Positions 8,711 through 16,629 of a stretch of 64,000 nt of DNA are shown in pieces. The notes beneath the pieces are model-generated. The model had not been told where the DNA came from and ran no database searches. It was given only the letters and a program-made list of their open reading frames with translations. This DNA is from an uncultured Bacteroidia bacterium (GTDB lineage: Bacteria; Bacteroidota; Bacteroidia; Bacteroidales; F082). Within the stretch, counting starts at the first letter, position 1. Each line of letters starts with the position of its first letter. The stretch is from the NCBI GenBank assembly GCA_902786745.1, contig CADADR010000002.1, positions 359,397 to 423,396 on the forward strand. Direction: 5' to 3'. The translations under genes were made by a program, and so were the position numbers.

Positions 8711-9231
8711 TGCAAGTACATGTCTATCAGCCCCTCGGGAGCCGTTATCGTTAGTATTTTCTTGTCCCTGTCGACGTTTTGGATCACCTGGTCCAAGATC
8801 GGGACAAGGATTTCTTTTTTGTCTTTCATCACCTGTAGGATAGCCTGCGTGGGGTATTCCAGCACCTCGGCTACGGGACCCAGCTCGCCTTTCTCCGTGT
8901 CGACCACGGTGAAGCCCACGATCTCATGGAAATAGAACTGCTTGCCGCTCAGTTTGGGCAGCATCTCCAGAGGCAGGTAGGCCTGCTTGCCGACCAGGTG
9001 TTGTGCCGCCTCGATGGTCTTCACGTCCTGTATGGCGATGAAAAACTTGTCGCCATTCATCTTGATCTTCTCCACGAAGAAAGGCGTCAGCACCTTGTTG
9101 ATTTCAAGAAAGAAATGCTTCATCTCGAGGTATGCCGAGGGGTCGTCGGCATCCACCTTGAGGGTCACCTCTCCTTTCAAGCCGTGGGTCTTGGCCACCG
9201 TGCCTAAGTAAAAACAATCTTCTTTTTTCAT
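8707..9231 (-). CDS. rimM: Ribosome maturation factor RimM
   Basis: 174 residues. The N-terminal RimM barrel starts LGTVAKTHGLKGEVTLKV, and the C-terminal PRC-barrel part contains FYFHEIVGFTVVDTEKGEL and ILVPILDQVIQNVD. RimM assists late assembly of the 30S head around 16S helices and protein S19. The ATG at 9231 lies 17 bases from a minus-strand promoter box. It overlaps trmN6 by 4 bases, which implies translational coupling. trmD is not adjacent, unlike in many Proteobacteria. Confidence 0.92.
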   Translation of the reverse strand: MKKEDCFYLGTVAKTHGLKGEVTLKVDADDPSAYLEMKHFFLEINKVLTPFFVEKIKMNGDKFFIAIQDVKTIEAAQHLVGKQAYLPLEMLPKLSGKQFYFHEIVGFTVVDTEKGELGPVAEVLEYPTQAILQVMKDKKEILVPILDQVIQNVDRDKKILTITAPEGLIDMYLQ

Positions 9232-9248
9232 TGTTTTGGATTTTGCTG

Positions 9249-9256
9249 CAAAGATA
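9249..9256 (-). promoter_or_regulatory. Bacteroidota -7 box for rimM-trmN6
   Basis: The minus strand reads TATCTTTGC, a full consensus match, 17 bases before the rimM ATG. Confidence 0.65.
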
Positions 9257-9264
9257 AAACTTTT

Positions 9265-9272
9265 TATTTTTG
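9265..9272 (+). promoter_or_regulatory. Bacteroidota -7 box that decides the exporter start
   Basis: TATTTTTGC matches the consensus. An upstream in-frame TTG at 9270 lies inside this box and so cannot be translated from this transcript, which makes ATG 9291 the start. Confidence 0.65.
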
Positions 9273-9290
9273 CGGCTCATTTTTCAACCC

Positions 9291-10382
9291 ATGCACGAGT
9301 TTTTGCATTTGTTTCTGGATGTGCTGAGAAACAGCGTCTTAATCACTGGCCTGGTGATTATCATGATGCTGATGATCGAGTATGTCAACATACATTCGCA
9401 CGGGAAATGGTTCACGCGGCTGCGTCAAAACCGCTTCGGACAAGTGGTTTTGGGTGCGGGTTTGGGCATCATCCCCGGCTGTATGGGCGGTTTTGCCGCC
9501 GTGTCGATGTATTCGCACAAACTGTTGAGCTTCGGCGCCTTGATCGCCATGATGATTGCCTCGTCGGGCGACGAAGCCTTTGTCATGCTCGCCATGATTC
9601 CCAAGGAGGCCCTATTGCTGATGGTGGTCTTGTTTGCCATTGCCATCCTCGTGGGTTGGCTGGTGGACAGATTCTCTAAGCCGAACAACAAAGCCCAACA
9701 CGAAGGCTGCGAAGACGGCTACCAAATCCATGAGGAAGACCATCATGACGAGACGCACCAACCCGAGAAAGCATCGTTCCGCAACATGCGCCATGCCAGC
9801 GCAGAGCGTATTGCCCTGCTGCTTGGCGTCATCCTGTTCATCGCTGCCCTCGCCTTCGGCATGCTGGAGCACGAACATGAGCATGAGGAAGCCGTCCACA
9901 CCCAACTGAACATCTTCGACGAATATTGGATGAACCTCATCTTCTCCGTCGTGAGCCTCTTCGTGGTGTGGTTCATCGCCACGGCTCCCGAGCATGTCGT
10001 CAAGGAGCACCTGTGGGAGCACATCATCCGCAAGCATTTCCTGAGCATCTTCCTCTGGACCTTCGGCGCCTTGTTTGTCATCCAGGTCGGGCTGCATTAC
10101 TTTGACATTGAAGCCCTTATCAGCAACAACATCCCATGGATGATCCTGTTGGCCGTCTTGGTGGGCATCATCCCCGAGTCGGGGCCGCATTTGCTGTTCG
10201 TCACTTTGTTTGCCACGGGCACAGTGCCTTTCTCGGTGCTGTTGGCCAGCAGCATCTCACAGGACGGCCATGCTTCACTTCCTTTGCTTGCTGAGAGCAA
10301 AAGGAGTTTCGTCAAGGCAAAGATTGTCAATGCCTTGGTGGCGGCAGTTTGCGGGTATTTGTGTTATTTTGTTGGGGTTTGA
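9291..10382 (+). CDS. Putative 10-TM heavy-metal (manganese-type) exporter, ArsP_2 family
   Basis: 363 residues with about ten hydrophobic segments in two halves. The first half contains GLGIIPGCMGGFAAVSMYSH and MMIASSGDEAFVML; the second contains GIIPESGPHLLFVTLFATG and SSISQDGHASLPLLAESK. This two-fold pattern with GCMGG and S-x-DEAF motifs is that of the ArsP_2 'putative 10TM heavy-metal exporter' family, sometimes annotated as a manganese transporter. A His/Glu-rich loop between the halves (EDHHDETH, EHEHEHEEAVH) is likely cytoplasmic and suggests divalent metal handling. The metal is not established. ATG 9291 is chosen because the earlier TTG overlaps the promoter. Confidence 0.75.
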   Translation: MHEFLHLFLDVLRNSVLITGLVIIMMLMIEYVNIHSHGKWFTRLRQNRFGQVVLGAGLGIIPGCMGGFAAVSMYSHKLLSFGALIAMMIASSGDEAFVMLAMIPKEALLLMVVLFAIAILVGWLVDRFSKPNNKAQHEGCEDGYQIHEEDHHDETHQPEKASFRNMRHASAERIALLLGVILFIAALAFGMLEHEHEHEEAVHTQLNIFDEYWMNLIFSVVSLFVVWFIATAPEHVVKEHLWEHIIRKHFLSIFLWTFGALFVIQVGLHYFDIEALISNNIPWMILLAVLVGIIPESGPHLLFVTLFATGTVPFSVLLASSISQDGHASLPLLAESKRSFVKAKIVNALVAAVCGYLCYFVGV

Positions 10383-10399
10383 TTGGTTTGTTGTAATTG

Positions 10400-10427
10400 T
10401 CGTAATAACGTTATTCCGTCATTACGA
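10400..10427. repeat. Inverted repeat between convergent genes
   Basis: TCGTAAT at 10400-10406 pairs perfectly with ATTACGA at 10421-10427. It lies between the exporter and the convergent four-helix-bundle gene. There is no T-run directly after it, so it is not a classic terminator, although it may help end transcription. Confidence 0.35.
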
Positions 10428-10455
10428 TATTACGAACGAATCCAACATGCAAGAC

Positions 10456-11193
10456 TCAAACGCTCCTCGTTCCATCACATTCTGGATAGCATGAGCAACT
10501 CCAGAAGGCATTCCCAGCGTTTTTACCCTTTTTGGCCATACGCTTTATCATCGGCTTTCCGCATTTTGGACAAAGGGGTGCATCGTTTTGGGCACTTTGC
10601 TCCACCCTGCGGGCTAGCCTTTCAGCTGACAAGGCTTCAGAAAAGCCTCCTTCCTCCTTGAATGCCTCAAGTTGATTCTCAATTTGTTTGCCAAGCATCA
10701 TAATGAGACGATTGCAAAGGACAAGCAAGCAGTTGGCTTCTGTCATTGAGTTTTTGGAACAAAGCCAAGCATCAAATTTGTGCTTCTGCTTCAGGATGTG
10801 AATACTGCTGAGGTGTTGCACATCGTCTTTATAGGTGGGTCGGTCGAGGGGGATGCTGCTTACATTTTGATGTTCTTCTGACTTCACCGACCATGGGATC
10901 TCCTCATGTCGCATGAGCCAATTCACATAGTCGTTGGCTAGTTCTGCCAAACTTGCACGAGCCACATCCGTGAGACGCATTTCGGTCTCTTTTGAAGTTG
11001 AATGTCGCGAATTACCTTCAGCAATGTTGGTGGGAACCGACCGTGCTGCCTGCGTCATTTGGTCGTACTGCCGCCCGCAAGGGTCGTTGATGTGATTGAG
11101 ATTGCGGGCGCAAAAGTCTTGCGTAGCCAGTTGTATGACATTGGCCATCACCCATGTATCCAGCCAATAATATCCAAACCTATTAATCTGCAT
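10456..11193 (-). CDS. Four-helix-bundle protein (23S IVP-like) with C-terminal C4 zinc finger
   Basis: 245 residues. Residues 1-175 resemble the four-helix bundle encoded by 23S rRNA intervening sequences (bS23/IVP type): FCARNLNHINDPCGRQYDQM, then AARSVPTNIAEGNSR and a helix with MRLTDVARASLAELANDY. The C-terminus has a topoisomerase-type C4 zinc finger with Cys pairs in CPKCGKPM and CSCYPECDG. This matches the 'four helix bundle suffix domain' type. The zinc finger suggests nucleic-acid binding; no function is known to me. It is free-standing here and not inside an rRNA gene. A promoter box lies at 11217-11224. Confidence 0.8.
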   Translation of the reverse strand: MQINRFGYYWLDTWVMANVIQLATQDFCARNLNHINDPCGRQYDQMTQAARSVPTNIAEGNSRHSTSKETEMRLTDVARASLAELANDYVNWLMRHEEIPWSVKSEEHQNVSSIPLDRPTYKDDVQHLSSIHILKQKHKFDAWLCSKNSMTEANCLLVLCNRLIMMLGKQIENQLEAFKEEGGFSEALSAERLARRVEQSAQNDAPLCPKCGKPMIKRMAKKGKNAGNAFWSCSCYPECDGTRSV

Positions 11194-11216
11194 CTCGTGT
11201 GCCTTTGTTTTGTCAG

Positions 11217-11224
11217 CAAAAATA
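11217..11224 (-). promoter_or_regulatory. Bacteroidota -7 box for the four-helix-bundle gene
   Basis: The minus strand reads TATTTTTGC, 23 bases upstream of the start at 11193. Confidence 0.55.
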
Positions 11225-11256
11225 ACACTTTTTTATCAGCGTTCCAAAAAAAGCTG

Positions 11257-11264
11257 TATTTTTG
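11257..11264 (+). promoter_or_regulatory. Bacteroidota -7 box for the riboswitch-controlled TonB receptor
   Basis: TATTTTTGCC matches the consensus and lies just before the riboswitch aptamer, so transcription would start around 11270 and include the whole aptamer. Confidence 0.65.
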
Positions 11265-11275
11265 CCGCCGATACC

Positions 11276-11366
11276 AATAGGGGTGCCTTATCCGCTTGCG
11301 GATTGAAAGACAGGCTGAGATCAAACCCTTTGCACCTGATACGGATAATGCCGAGACAGGGAATCG
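11276..11366 (+). promoter_or_regulatory. TPP riboswitch (THI element)
   Basis: The aptamer's conserved segments occur in the right order: GGGGTGCC at the 5' side, GGCTGAGA, then ACCCTTTGCACCTGAT, GGATAATGCCG and the closing CAGGGAA. An extra helix ATCCGC-TT-GCGGAT (P3a) sits in the variable region. This is the thiamine pyrophosphate class. It ends about 60 bases before the TonB receptor ATG. No strong T-run terminator is seen in the remaining leader, so control of translation initiation is more likely than attenuation, but this is inferred. Confidence 0.93.
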
Positions 11367-11424
11367 AGTTCCTCATCATTCCTCTATTGATTTATTGAAT
11401 TATTAATCTTTAAATCAACGAGTT

Positions 11425-13842
11425 ATGCTCAAAAAACACATCATTTTTCTTGCTTTCGCCACTTTCGTGACGATGAGCCTTCATGCACAAAACCTAGACA
11501 CCACTAATGTTCAGAACCTGGATGAGGTGATAATCAACGGTGTGCGCCTCCAAAAGAACGCCCCCTTCTCTGTCACCAACATCGAGAAAGTGGAACTCAG
11601 TGACTTTTCGAAAACTGGCCAAGAGCTCCCCTTCCTGTTCGCCAAGACGCCTGGCATCATCGCATGGGGTGAGAACGGCATAGGCTCCGGCACCTCCTAC
11701 ATGCGCATCCGTGGCACCGGCGACTCGCGCATCAACGTCACCCTCGACGGCGTGTCGCTCAACTCGCCCGAGGACCAGTGCGTGTTCTGGGCCAACATGA
11801 ACAGCTACGGCTCACTGCTCAGCTCGGTGCAGATCCAACGTGGCGTGGGTAGCTCCACCAACGGCGACGGCGCCTTCGGCGGCACGATATCCCTGACATC
11901 GGCCAAGCCTTCCTTCGTGCCAAGTGCCGAAATCACGGGGTCCTACGGCTCGTTCAACACGCTTAACTTCGGTGCCAAGGCCTCCACGGGCCTGCTGTGG
12001 AACCACCTCATCGTCGACGGAGCCTACCATGAGACCCACACCGACGGCTTCATCCACGGCACCAAGGGCCGCAGCGGCAGCTACTACGGCGGCCTCACCT
12101 GGATGGGCAAGAACTTCATCCTCCGCTACAAGAACATCGGTAACTTCGAGATGACCGGTCAGGCCTGGAACGGCGTGACGGCTGGCAACAATGACATGAG
12201 CCTCATGGACGGCACCTACGGCATCCCAACGGGCATCAAGACTTACGCCGATATGTATAAGGTGGGGCTGGGACAGTTCAACTCGCTCTACGAATACCTC
12301 GTCACCGACGAGGACGGCAACTTCGTCAAGGACGAAAACGGCAACTACATGACCCAACGCTACCAGATGAACGACGGCACCTTCTGGGACCGCACCACCG
12401 ACAACTTCTGGCAAGACCACAACCTGCTCTCCGCCGCATGGGAGATCAACGAGCACTGGTCGACCACGGCCACGCTGCACTACACCTACGGCTACGGCTA
12501 TTACGAGGAGTTCCGCCCCAACAACAAACTCTCGAAGTTCGGCATGACCTACTATGATGCCGAAGGCAATCAGGTGAAGAAGACCGACTTCGTCCGCAAG
12601 AAAGGACTCCGCCAGGACACCTACGGCCTCGTGTGGTTCACCCGTTACAAGAACGCAAACTGGAACGTCATCGGCGGCATCTCAGCCCAGAACTTCCAAG
12701 GCAACCACTTCGGCTATGTGACTTACATCGCCAACCAAGGCGTCGCTGACAAATACCTCGCCGATGGCGACTACAAATACTACGACTCCGACGCACAGAA
12801 GCTCGACGGCAACGTCTTCGTCAAGGCGGCCTACACCTTCGCCGACCACTGGACCGTATTCGGCGACATGCAGTTCCGCTATGTGGACTACAAGACCAAC
12901 GGCATCAACGACAAGTTCTACGAAGAAGGAAGCCAATATTACAACCAAGAGCTCAATATCCACGAGAAGTACCCCTTCTTCAACCCCAAGGGCGGCATCT
13001 CCTTCGACACGGACAGCCACCACGCCTACGCCTCCGTGGCCATGAGCCACCGCGAGCCCGAGCGTAACAACTTCACCGACAACGGTTCCTATCCCTTCCC
13101 CAAGCCCGAACAACTCCTCGACTATGAGTTGGGCTACAACTACAACGGAAGCATCTTCCAGGCCGGCGCCAACCTCTATTATATGGACTACAACAACCAG
13201 TTCGTGCAGACCGGCGCGGTGAGCGACATCGGCGAGGCCCTGACCACCAATATCAAGGACTCGTACCGCATGGGCGTGGAGCTGCAGGCAGGCGTAAGCC
13301 CCACCAAATGGTTGACCATCGAGGCCAACGCCGCCTTGAGCCAAAACAAGGTCAAGGACTTCGACGAGGTCGTGGAGAACTGGGACGACTGGGAAGGCAA
13401 CGTCGATGCCAACGGCAATGCTTACGACGGTGACGGCTACGATGTCATCCATTACGACAACTCCACCCTGGCCTTCTCGCCTTCGGCCATCCTGAACGGC
13501 TTCGTCACCTTCCACCACAAGGGCTTCGAGGCCACCTGGCACACAAACTACGTCTCGCGCATGTATCTCGACAACACCCAGAACCTCGACCGTTCGTTGC
13601 CGGCCTACAGCACCTCCAACGTCAGCCTCGGCTACACGCTGAAACCCAAGAAAGTCGTCAAGGAAGCCATCGTGAAGGTGAACTTCAACAACATCTTCAA
13701 CAAGCGCTACGCCGCCAGCGGCTGGGTCTATTCGGCCATCTGCGACAGCTACGGCCACCCCAACGACAACCGCTACTACCAGATCGGCTTCATCCCGATG
13801 GCAGGTTTCCATGTCATGGGCAATCTGACGTTGAGGTTCTAA
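11425..13842 (+). CDS. TonB-dependent outer-membrane receptor for thiamine or a precursor
   Basis: 805 residues. Signal peptide MLKKHIIFLAFATFVTMSLHAQ, a plug domain beginning at LDEVIINGVRLQKNAPFSV and containing YMRIRGTGDSRINVTLDGV, then a 22-strand-type barrel ending in the aromatic C-terminus LTLRF. There is no carboxypeptidase-like N-terminal extension and no SusD partner, so it is a classic small-molecule receptor. The upstream TPP riboswitch assigns it to thiamine supply; TPP-controlled TonB receptors (OMRthi) are known in Bacteroides. The usual inner-membrane partner PnuT and thiamine kinase are absent here; the next gene (preA) is convergent. The substrate is inferred from regulation, not from the protein sequence. 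Confidence 0.88.
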   Translation: MLKKHIIFLAFATFVTMSLHAQNLDTTNVQNLDEVIINGVRLQKNAPFSVTNIEKVELSDFSKTGQELPFLFAKTPGIIAWGENGIGSGTSYMRIRGTGDSRINVTLDGVSLNSPEDQCVFWANMNSYGSLLSSVQIQRGVGSSTNGDGAFGGTISLTSAKPSFVPSAEITGSYGSFNTLNFGAKASTGLLWNHLIVDGAYHETHTDGFIHGTKGRSGSYYGGLTWMGKNFILRYKNIGNFEMTGQAWNGVTAGNNDMSLMDGTYGIPTGIKTYADMYKVGLGQFNSLYEYLVTDEDGNFVKDENGNYMTQRYQMNDGTFWDRTTDNFWQDHNLLSAAWEINEHWSTTATLHYTYGYGYYEEFRPNNKLSKFGMTYYDAEGNQVKKTDFVRKKGLRQDTYGLVWFTRYKNANWNVIGGISAQNFQGNHFGYVTYIANQGVADKYLADGDYKYYDSDAQKLDGNVFVKAAYTFADHWTVFGDMQFRYVDYKTNGINDKFYEEGSQYYNQELNIHEKYPFFNPKGGISFDTDSHHAYASVAMSHREPERNNFTDNGSYPFPKPEQLLDYELGYNYNGSIFQAGANLYYMDYNNQFVQTGAVSDIGEALTTNIKDSYRMGVELQAGVSPTKWLTIEANAALSQNKVKDFDEVVENWDDWEGNVDANGNAYDGDGYDVIHYDNSTLAFSPSAILNGFVTFHHKGFEATWHTNYVSRMYLDNTQNLDRSLPAYSTSNVSLGYTLKPKKVVKEAIVKVNFNNIFNKRYAASGWVYSAICDSYGHPNDNRYYQIGFIPMAGFHVMGNLTLRF

Positions 13843-13851
13843 AGCTGGAAG

Positions 13852-13980
13852 AGATTCCCTTCGGGAATGGAGAATTCGTCCAACTAAAATGCGGCGGCTT
13901 GTAGCGTTTACAACGGGTAAACATTACTTGCCGCCGCTTATTATACGAGTACTTTACGCCATTCCCCGCAGGGGAATCTC
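13852..13980. repeat. Nested palindromic structure between the TonB receptor and preA
   Basis: Three hairpins are stacked in 130 bases: ATTCCC-TTC-GGGAAT (about 13855-13869), a central one with arms GCGGCGGC (13891-13898) and GCCGCCGC (13930-13937) enclosing GTTTAC-AACGG-GTAAAC (13906-13922), and ATTCCCC-GCA-GGGGAAT (13961-13977). The outer two are inverted copies of each other (GAGATTCCC...GGGAATGG against CCATTCCCC...GGGGAATCTC). The layout is like a BIME/REP pair around a central stem. It may act as a bidirectional terminator for the convergent genes. Confidence 0.55.
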
Positions 13981-13988
13981 AATTCCGT

Positions 13989-15464
13989 TTATTTCGTTTT
14001 TGCAATGCGTTTCGCCACGCCGATGGCGCCTGTGGGACAGACGAGTCGGCAGAGGTGGCAGCCCACGCAACGCTTTCCATCGAGATGCGGCTGACGCAGG
14101 TCGGCATCGAAGGTGATGGCCTGATGGCCGCCGTCCTGGCAGGAGGTGTAGCAACGGCCGCAACCGATGCATTGCTCACGGTCGAAGGTGGGATACACGA
14201 TGGTGTCGCGGTCGAGGTTGGTGGGCGTGTCGAAATTGGGGAGCTCCTCTCCTACCAGATCCGACAGATGCTCGATGCCGCGTTCTGCCATATAGTTTTG
14301 TAGTCCCAGCACGAGGTCGTCGATGATGCGGTAGCCGTACTGCATCACGGCGGTGCACACCTGCACGTTGGTGCAGCCCAGCTGGATGAACTCCAAAGCG
14401 TCGCGCCAGGTCTCAATGCCACCGATGCCACTCAGCTCGATGCGTTTGCCATGGTTGGTGGCGGTGAAAATGGGATTTTTCGCCATCTCAAGGATATGGC
14501 GCAATGCGATGGGTTTCACGGCGCGGCCTGAGAGTCCGGAGACGGTCTTCTTATCGGCCACGGCACCGCGACTGTTCATGGTCACGCTCTTGATGGTGTT
14601 GATGGCCGACACCGCATCGGCACCAGCGAAGTAGGAGGCCATGGCGGGTTGGTTGATTTGTGTGATGTTGGGCGTCATCTTGGGGATGACCGGGATCTTG
14701 ACGTTATGTTTCACGTATGCCGTGTAGAACAGCACCAACTCAGAGTTCTGTCCCACGTCGCTGCCCATGCCAGCCAACTTCATCTGCGGGCAGGAGAAAT
14801 TCAGCTCCACCGCGTCGACGCCAGCCTCTTCGGCCATTTTCGCCAGCGTGATCCACTCCGTCTCGGCGTTGCCCATGATGGAGGCGATGACAACTTTGTT
14901 GGGATAGTCCTGTTTCAGTCTGCGCAGGATGTCGAAGTCCACCTCCACGGGGTTCTCGCTCAGCTGTTCCATGTTACGGAAGCCGAAGAAATCGGAGCGG
15001 CCCGGCTCGTTGACGGCATCGAAGCGCGGCGACACCTCGCGGATGTCCTCCATGCAGATGGTCTTGTAGAACACGCCCGCCCATCCTGCATCGAAGGTCC
15101 GCGCCACCATCTCGTAGTTGGTGCAGATGGCGGACGAGGCGAGGAAGAAGGGATTCTCGCAAGGGATGCCGCAGAAGTCGATGGCGAGGTTGGGGAGATC
15201 CTTTTGTGGCTTCGTGCCTTTGACGGCTTCCGCCAGCTCCCTGATACGGATCGGCCTATCGTAGTGGATGCATGCCGTCTCGGCGGCTTGCAGCTCGGCA
15301 TCGCTGCATGGGTCGAGCCATTGTCCGGCGACGGCTTCGTTATCGAATCGTATGGCGCGAATGGCGCGCGCCGGGTCGCCATTCTTGCAAGCCTTGCTGC
15401 ACGGCGCATCGGCGCAGAGCAAGCAACGCGCGGCCTCTTCTTGGAGGTGTATAGTTTTATTCAT
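13989..15464 (-). CDS. preA: NAD-dependent dihydropyrimidine dehydrogenase, PreA-type subunit
   Basis: 491 residues, longer than E. coli PreA (about 410) because of an N-terminal Cys-rich domain (CLLCADAPCSKAC, residues 14-26) like that at the start of PreT/GltD and eukaryotic DPD. The middle is a dihydroorotate dehydrogenase-type FMN barrel with NFSCPQ carrying the catalytic-type Cys and a GQNSE segment. The C-terminus holds two 4Fe-4S ferredoxin motifs (CIGCGRCYTSC and CVGCHLCRLVCP). Known function: reduction of uracil and thymine to dihydro forms. No preT (NADH subunit) is adjacent, so the electron partner is unknown. A promoter box lies at 15494-15501. Confidence 0.85.
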   Translation of the reverse strand: MNKTIHLQEEAARCLLCADAPCSKACKNGDPARAIRAIRFDNEAVAGQWLDPCSDAELQAAETACIHYDRPIRIRELAEAVKGTKPQKDLPNLAIDFCGIPCENPFFLASSAICTNYEMVARTFDAGWAGVFYKTICMEDIREVSPRFDAVNEPGRSDFFGFRNMEQLSENPVEVDFDILRRLKQDYPNKVVIASIMGNAETEWITLAKMAEEAGVDAVELNFSCPQMKLAGMGSDVGQNSELVLFYTAYVKHNVKIPVIPKMTPNITQINQPAMASYFAGADAVSAINTIKSVTMNSRGAVADKKTVSGLSGRAVKPIALRHILEMAKNPIFTATNHGKRIELSGIGGIETWRDALEFIQLGCTNVQVCTAVMQYGYRIIDDLVLGLQNYMAERGIEHLSDLVGEELPNFDTPTNLDRDTIVYPTFDREQCIGCGRCYTSCQDGGHQAITFDADLRQPHLDGKRCVGCHLCRLVCPTGAIGVAKRIAKTK

Positions 15465-15493
15465 AGTGTCAGTGTTAGGGTGTTTATTGGGGA

Positions 15494-15501
15494 CAAAAGT
15501 A
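15494..15501 (-). promoter_or_regulatory. Bacteroidota -7 box for preA
   Basis: The minus strand reads TACTTTTG, a consensus match 29 bases before the preA ATG. Confidence 0.55.
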
Positions 15502-15545
15502 GAAAAATATCTGGATTAAGAACAAAATTGCTTGCGATTATCTTG

Positions 15546-15553
15546 TATCTTTG
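15546..15553 (+). promoter_or_regulatory. Bacteroidota -7 box for the FecCD/ATPase unit
   Basis: TATCTTTGC matches the consensus. It excludes the in-frame start at 15532 and supports ATG 15574. Confidence 0.65.
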
Positions 15554-15573
15554 CAACGCAAAAACACCCAAAA

Positions 15574-16629
15574 ATGGCATCCGACACCGATAATACCATC
15601 CGCCGCAAAACGCCGCCCATTGCGTTGGTTTCCATCGCGATCCTGGCCGTCGGCATTGTGCTGTTCGTCCTGAACCTGCGCTACGGCTCGGTGTCGATTC
15701 CGTGGAATGAATTCTGGGATGCGCTGCTGCATGGCGACACGTCGACCTACCGCGCCATCATCCTCGACTACCGCCTGCCGCAGGCCATCACGGCGCTGCT
15801 GGCGGGCATCGGTCTATCGGTATCGGGCCTCCTGATGCAGACCCTCTTCCGCAATCCCCTCGCCGACCCTTCGCTGCTGGGCATTAGCAGCGGCGCGAGC
15901 CTCGGCGTGGCCTTTGTGGTCTTGCTGGGCACGGCCACGGGCCTGTCGGTCAGCACGCTGTCGCTGTGGTCGACCTTCGGCGTCACCATAGCGGCTTTCC
16001 TGGGCGCCTTCGCGGTGCTGCTGCTCATCCTCGCGCTCAGTTCGAGACTCCGCAGCATGGTCAGCCTGGTGTTGGTGGGCATCATGATCGCCTATATCGC
16101 GGGCTCGGTCACCGACATCCTGAAGTTCTTCAGCCAGAAAGAAGGCCTGCACTCCTTCGTCATCTGGGGCCTGGGTAGCTTCTCCAACGTGAGCAAGGCC
16201 CAGCTGCCCTTCTTCGCCATCGCGGTGGCGGTCGGCACCATAGGCTCGTTCCTGCTCTTCAAGACCTTGAACCTCCTGCTCCTCGGTGAGCGTTATGCCG
16301 AGAACCTCGGCGTCAACATCCGTCGGAGCAGCATGCTCATCATCCTGGCCTCGGGCTTCCTCACCGCCCTCATCACGGCGTTTTGTGGTCCCATCGCCTT
16401 CTTGGGCTTGGCCGTGCCGCACATCGCACGGTTCCTGTTCCGTAGCAGCGACCACAAGCTGCTCATCCCAGCCACGGCCTTCCTTGGCATGGACCTGGCC
16501 CTGTTCTGCAACCTCATCGCACGCCTGCCCTCCTTCGAAGGCAACCTGCCCATCAACTCGGTCACGGCACTGATTGGTGCGCCTATCGTGCTGTGGGTCA
16601 TCTTCCACCGTCAAAAAGTCATGAGATGA
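15574..16629 (+). CDS. FecCD/BtuC-type ABC importer permease
   Basis: 351 residues from ATG 15574 with about ten TM segments. Family landmarks: YRLPQAITALLAGIGLSVSG, LLMQTLFRNPLADPSLLGIS with SGASLGVA, and GPIAFLGLAVPHIARFLF near the C-terminus. FecCD permeases form the inner-membrane channel for iron-siderophore, heme or cobalamin import. The ATPase gene overlaps by 4 bases. No periplasmic binding protein is present nearby, so the substrate cannot be named. Confidence 0.9.
   Translation: MASDTDNTIRRKTPPIALVSIAILAVGIVLFVLNLRYGSVSIPWNEFWDALLHGDTSTYRAIILDYRLPQAITALLAGIGLSVSGLLMQTLFRNPLADPSLLGISSGASLGVAFVVLLGTATGLSVSTLSLWSTFGVTIAAFLGAFAVLLLILALSSRLRSMVSLVLVGIMIAYIAGSVTDILKFFSQKEGLHSFVIWGLGSFSNVSKAQLPFFAIAVAVGTIGSFLLFKTLNLLLLGERYAENLGVNIRRSSMLIILASGFLTALITAFCGPIAFLGLAVPHIARFLFRSSDHKLLIPATAFLGMDLALFCNLIARLPSFEGNLPINSVTALIGAPIVLWVIFHRQKVMR

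Noticed and set aside
9270..9290. TTG start for the exporter gene
   Set aside because: The codon lies inside the promoter's TATTTTTG box and would not be in the mRNA.
10456..11193. 23S rRNA intervening sequence
   Set aside because: The IVP-like gene is free-standing between protein genes with its own promoter; there is no 23S sequence around it.
12682..13812. Long antisense frame opposite the TonB receptor
   Set aside because: It mirrors codon bias of the real gene (Val/Ala/Gly-rich) and has no promoter or family features; other long antisense frames (for example opposite tex and gcvP) were rejected for the same reason.
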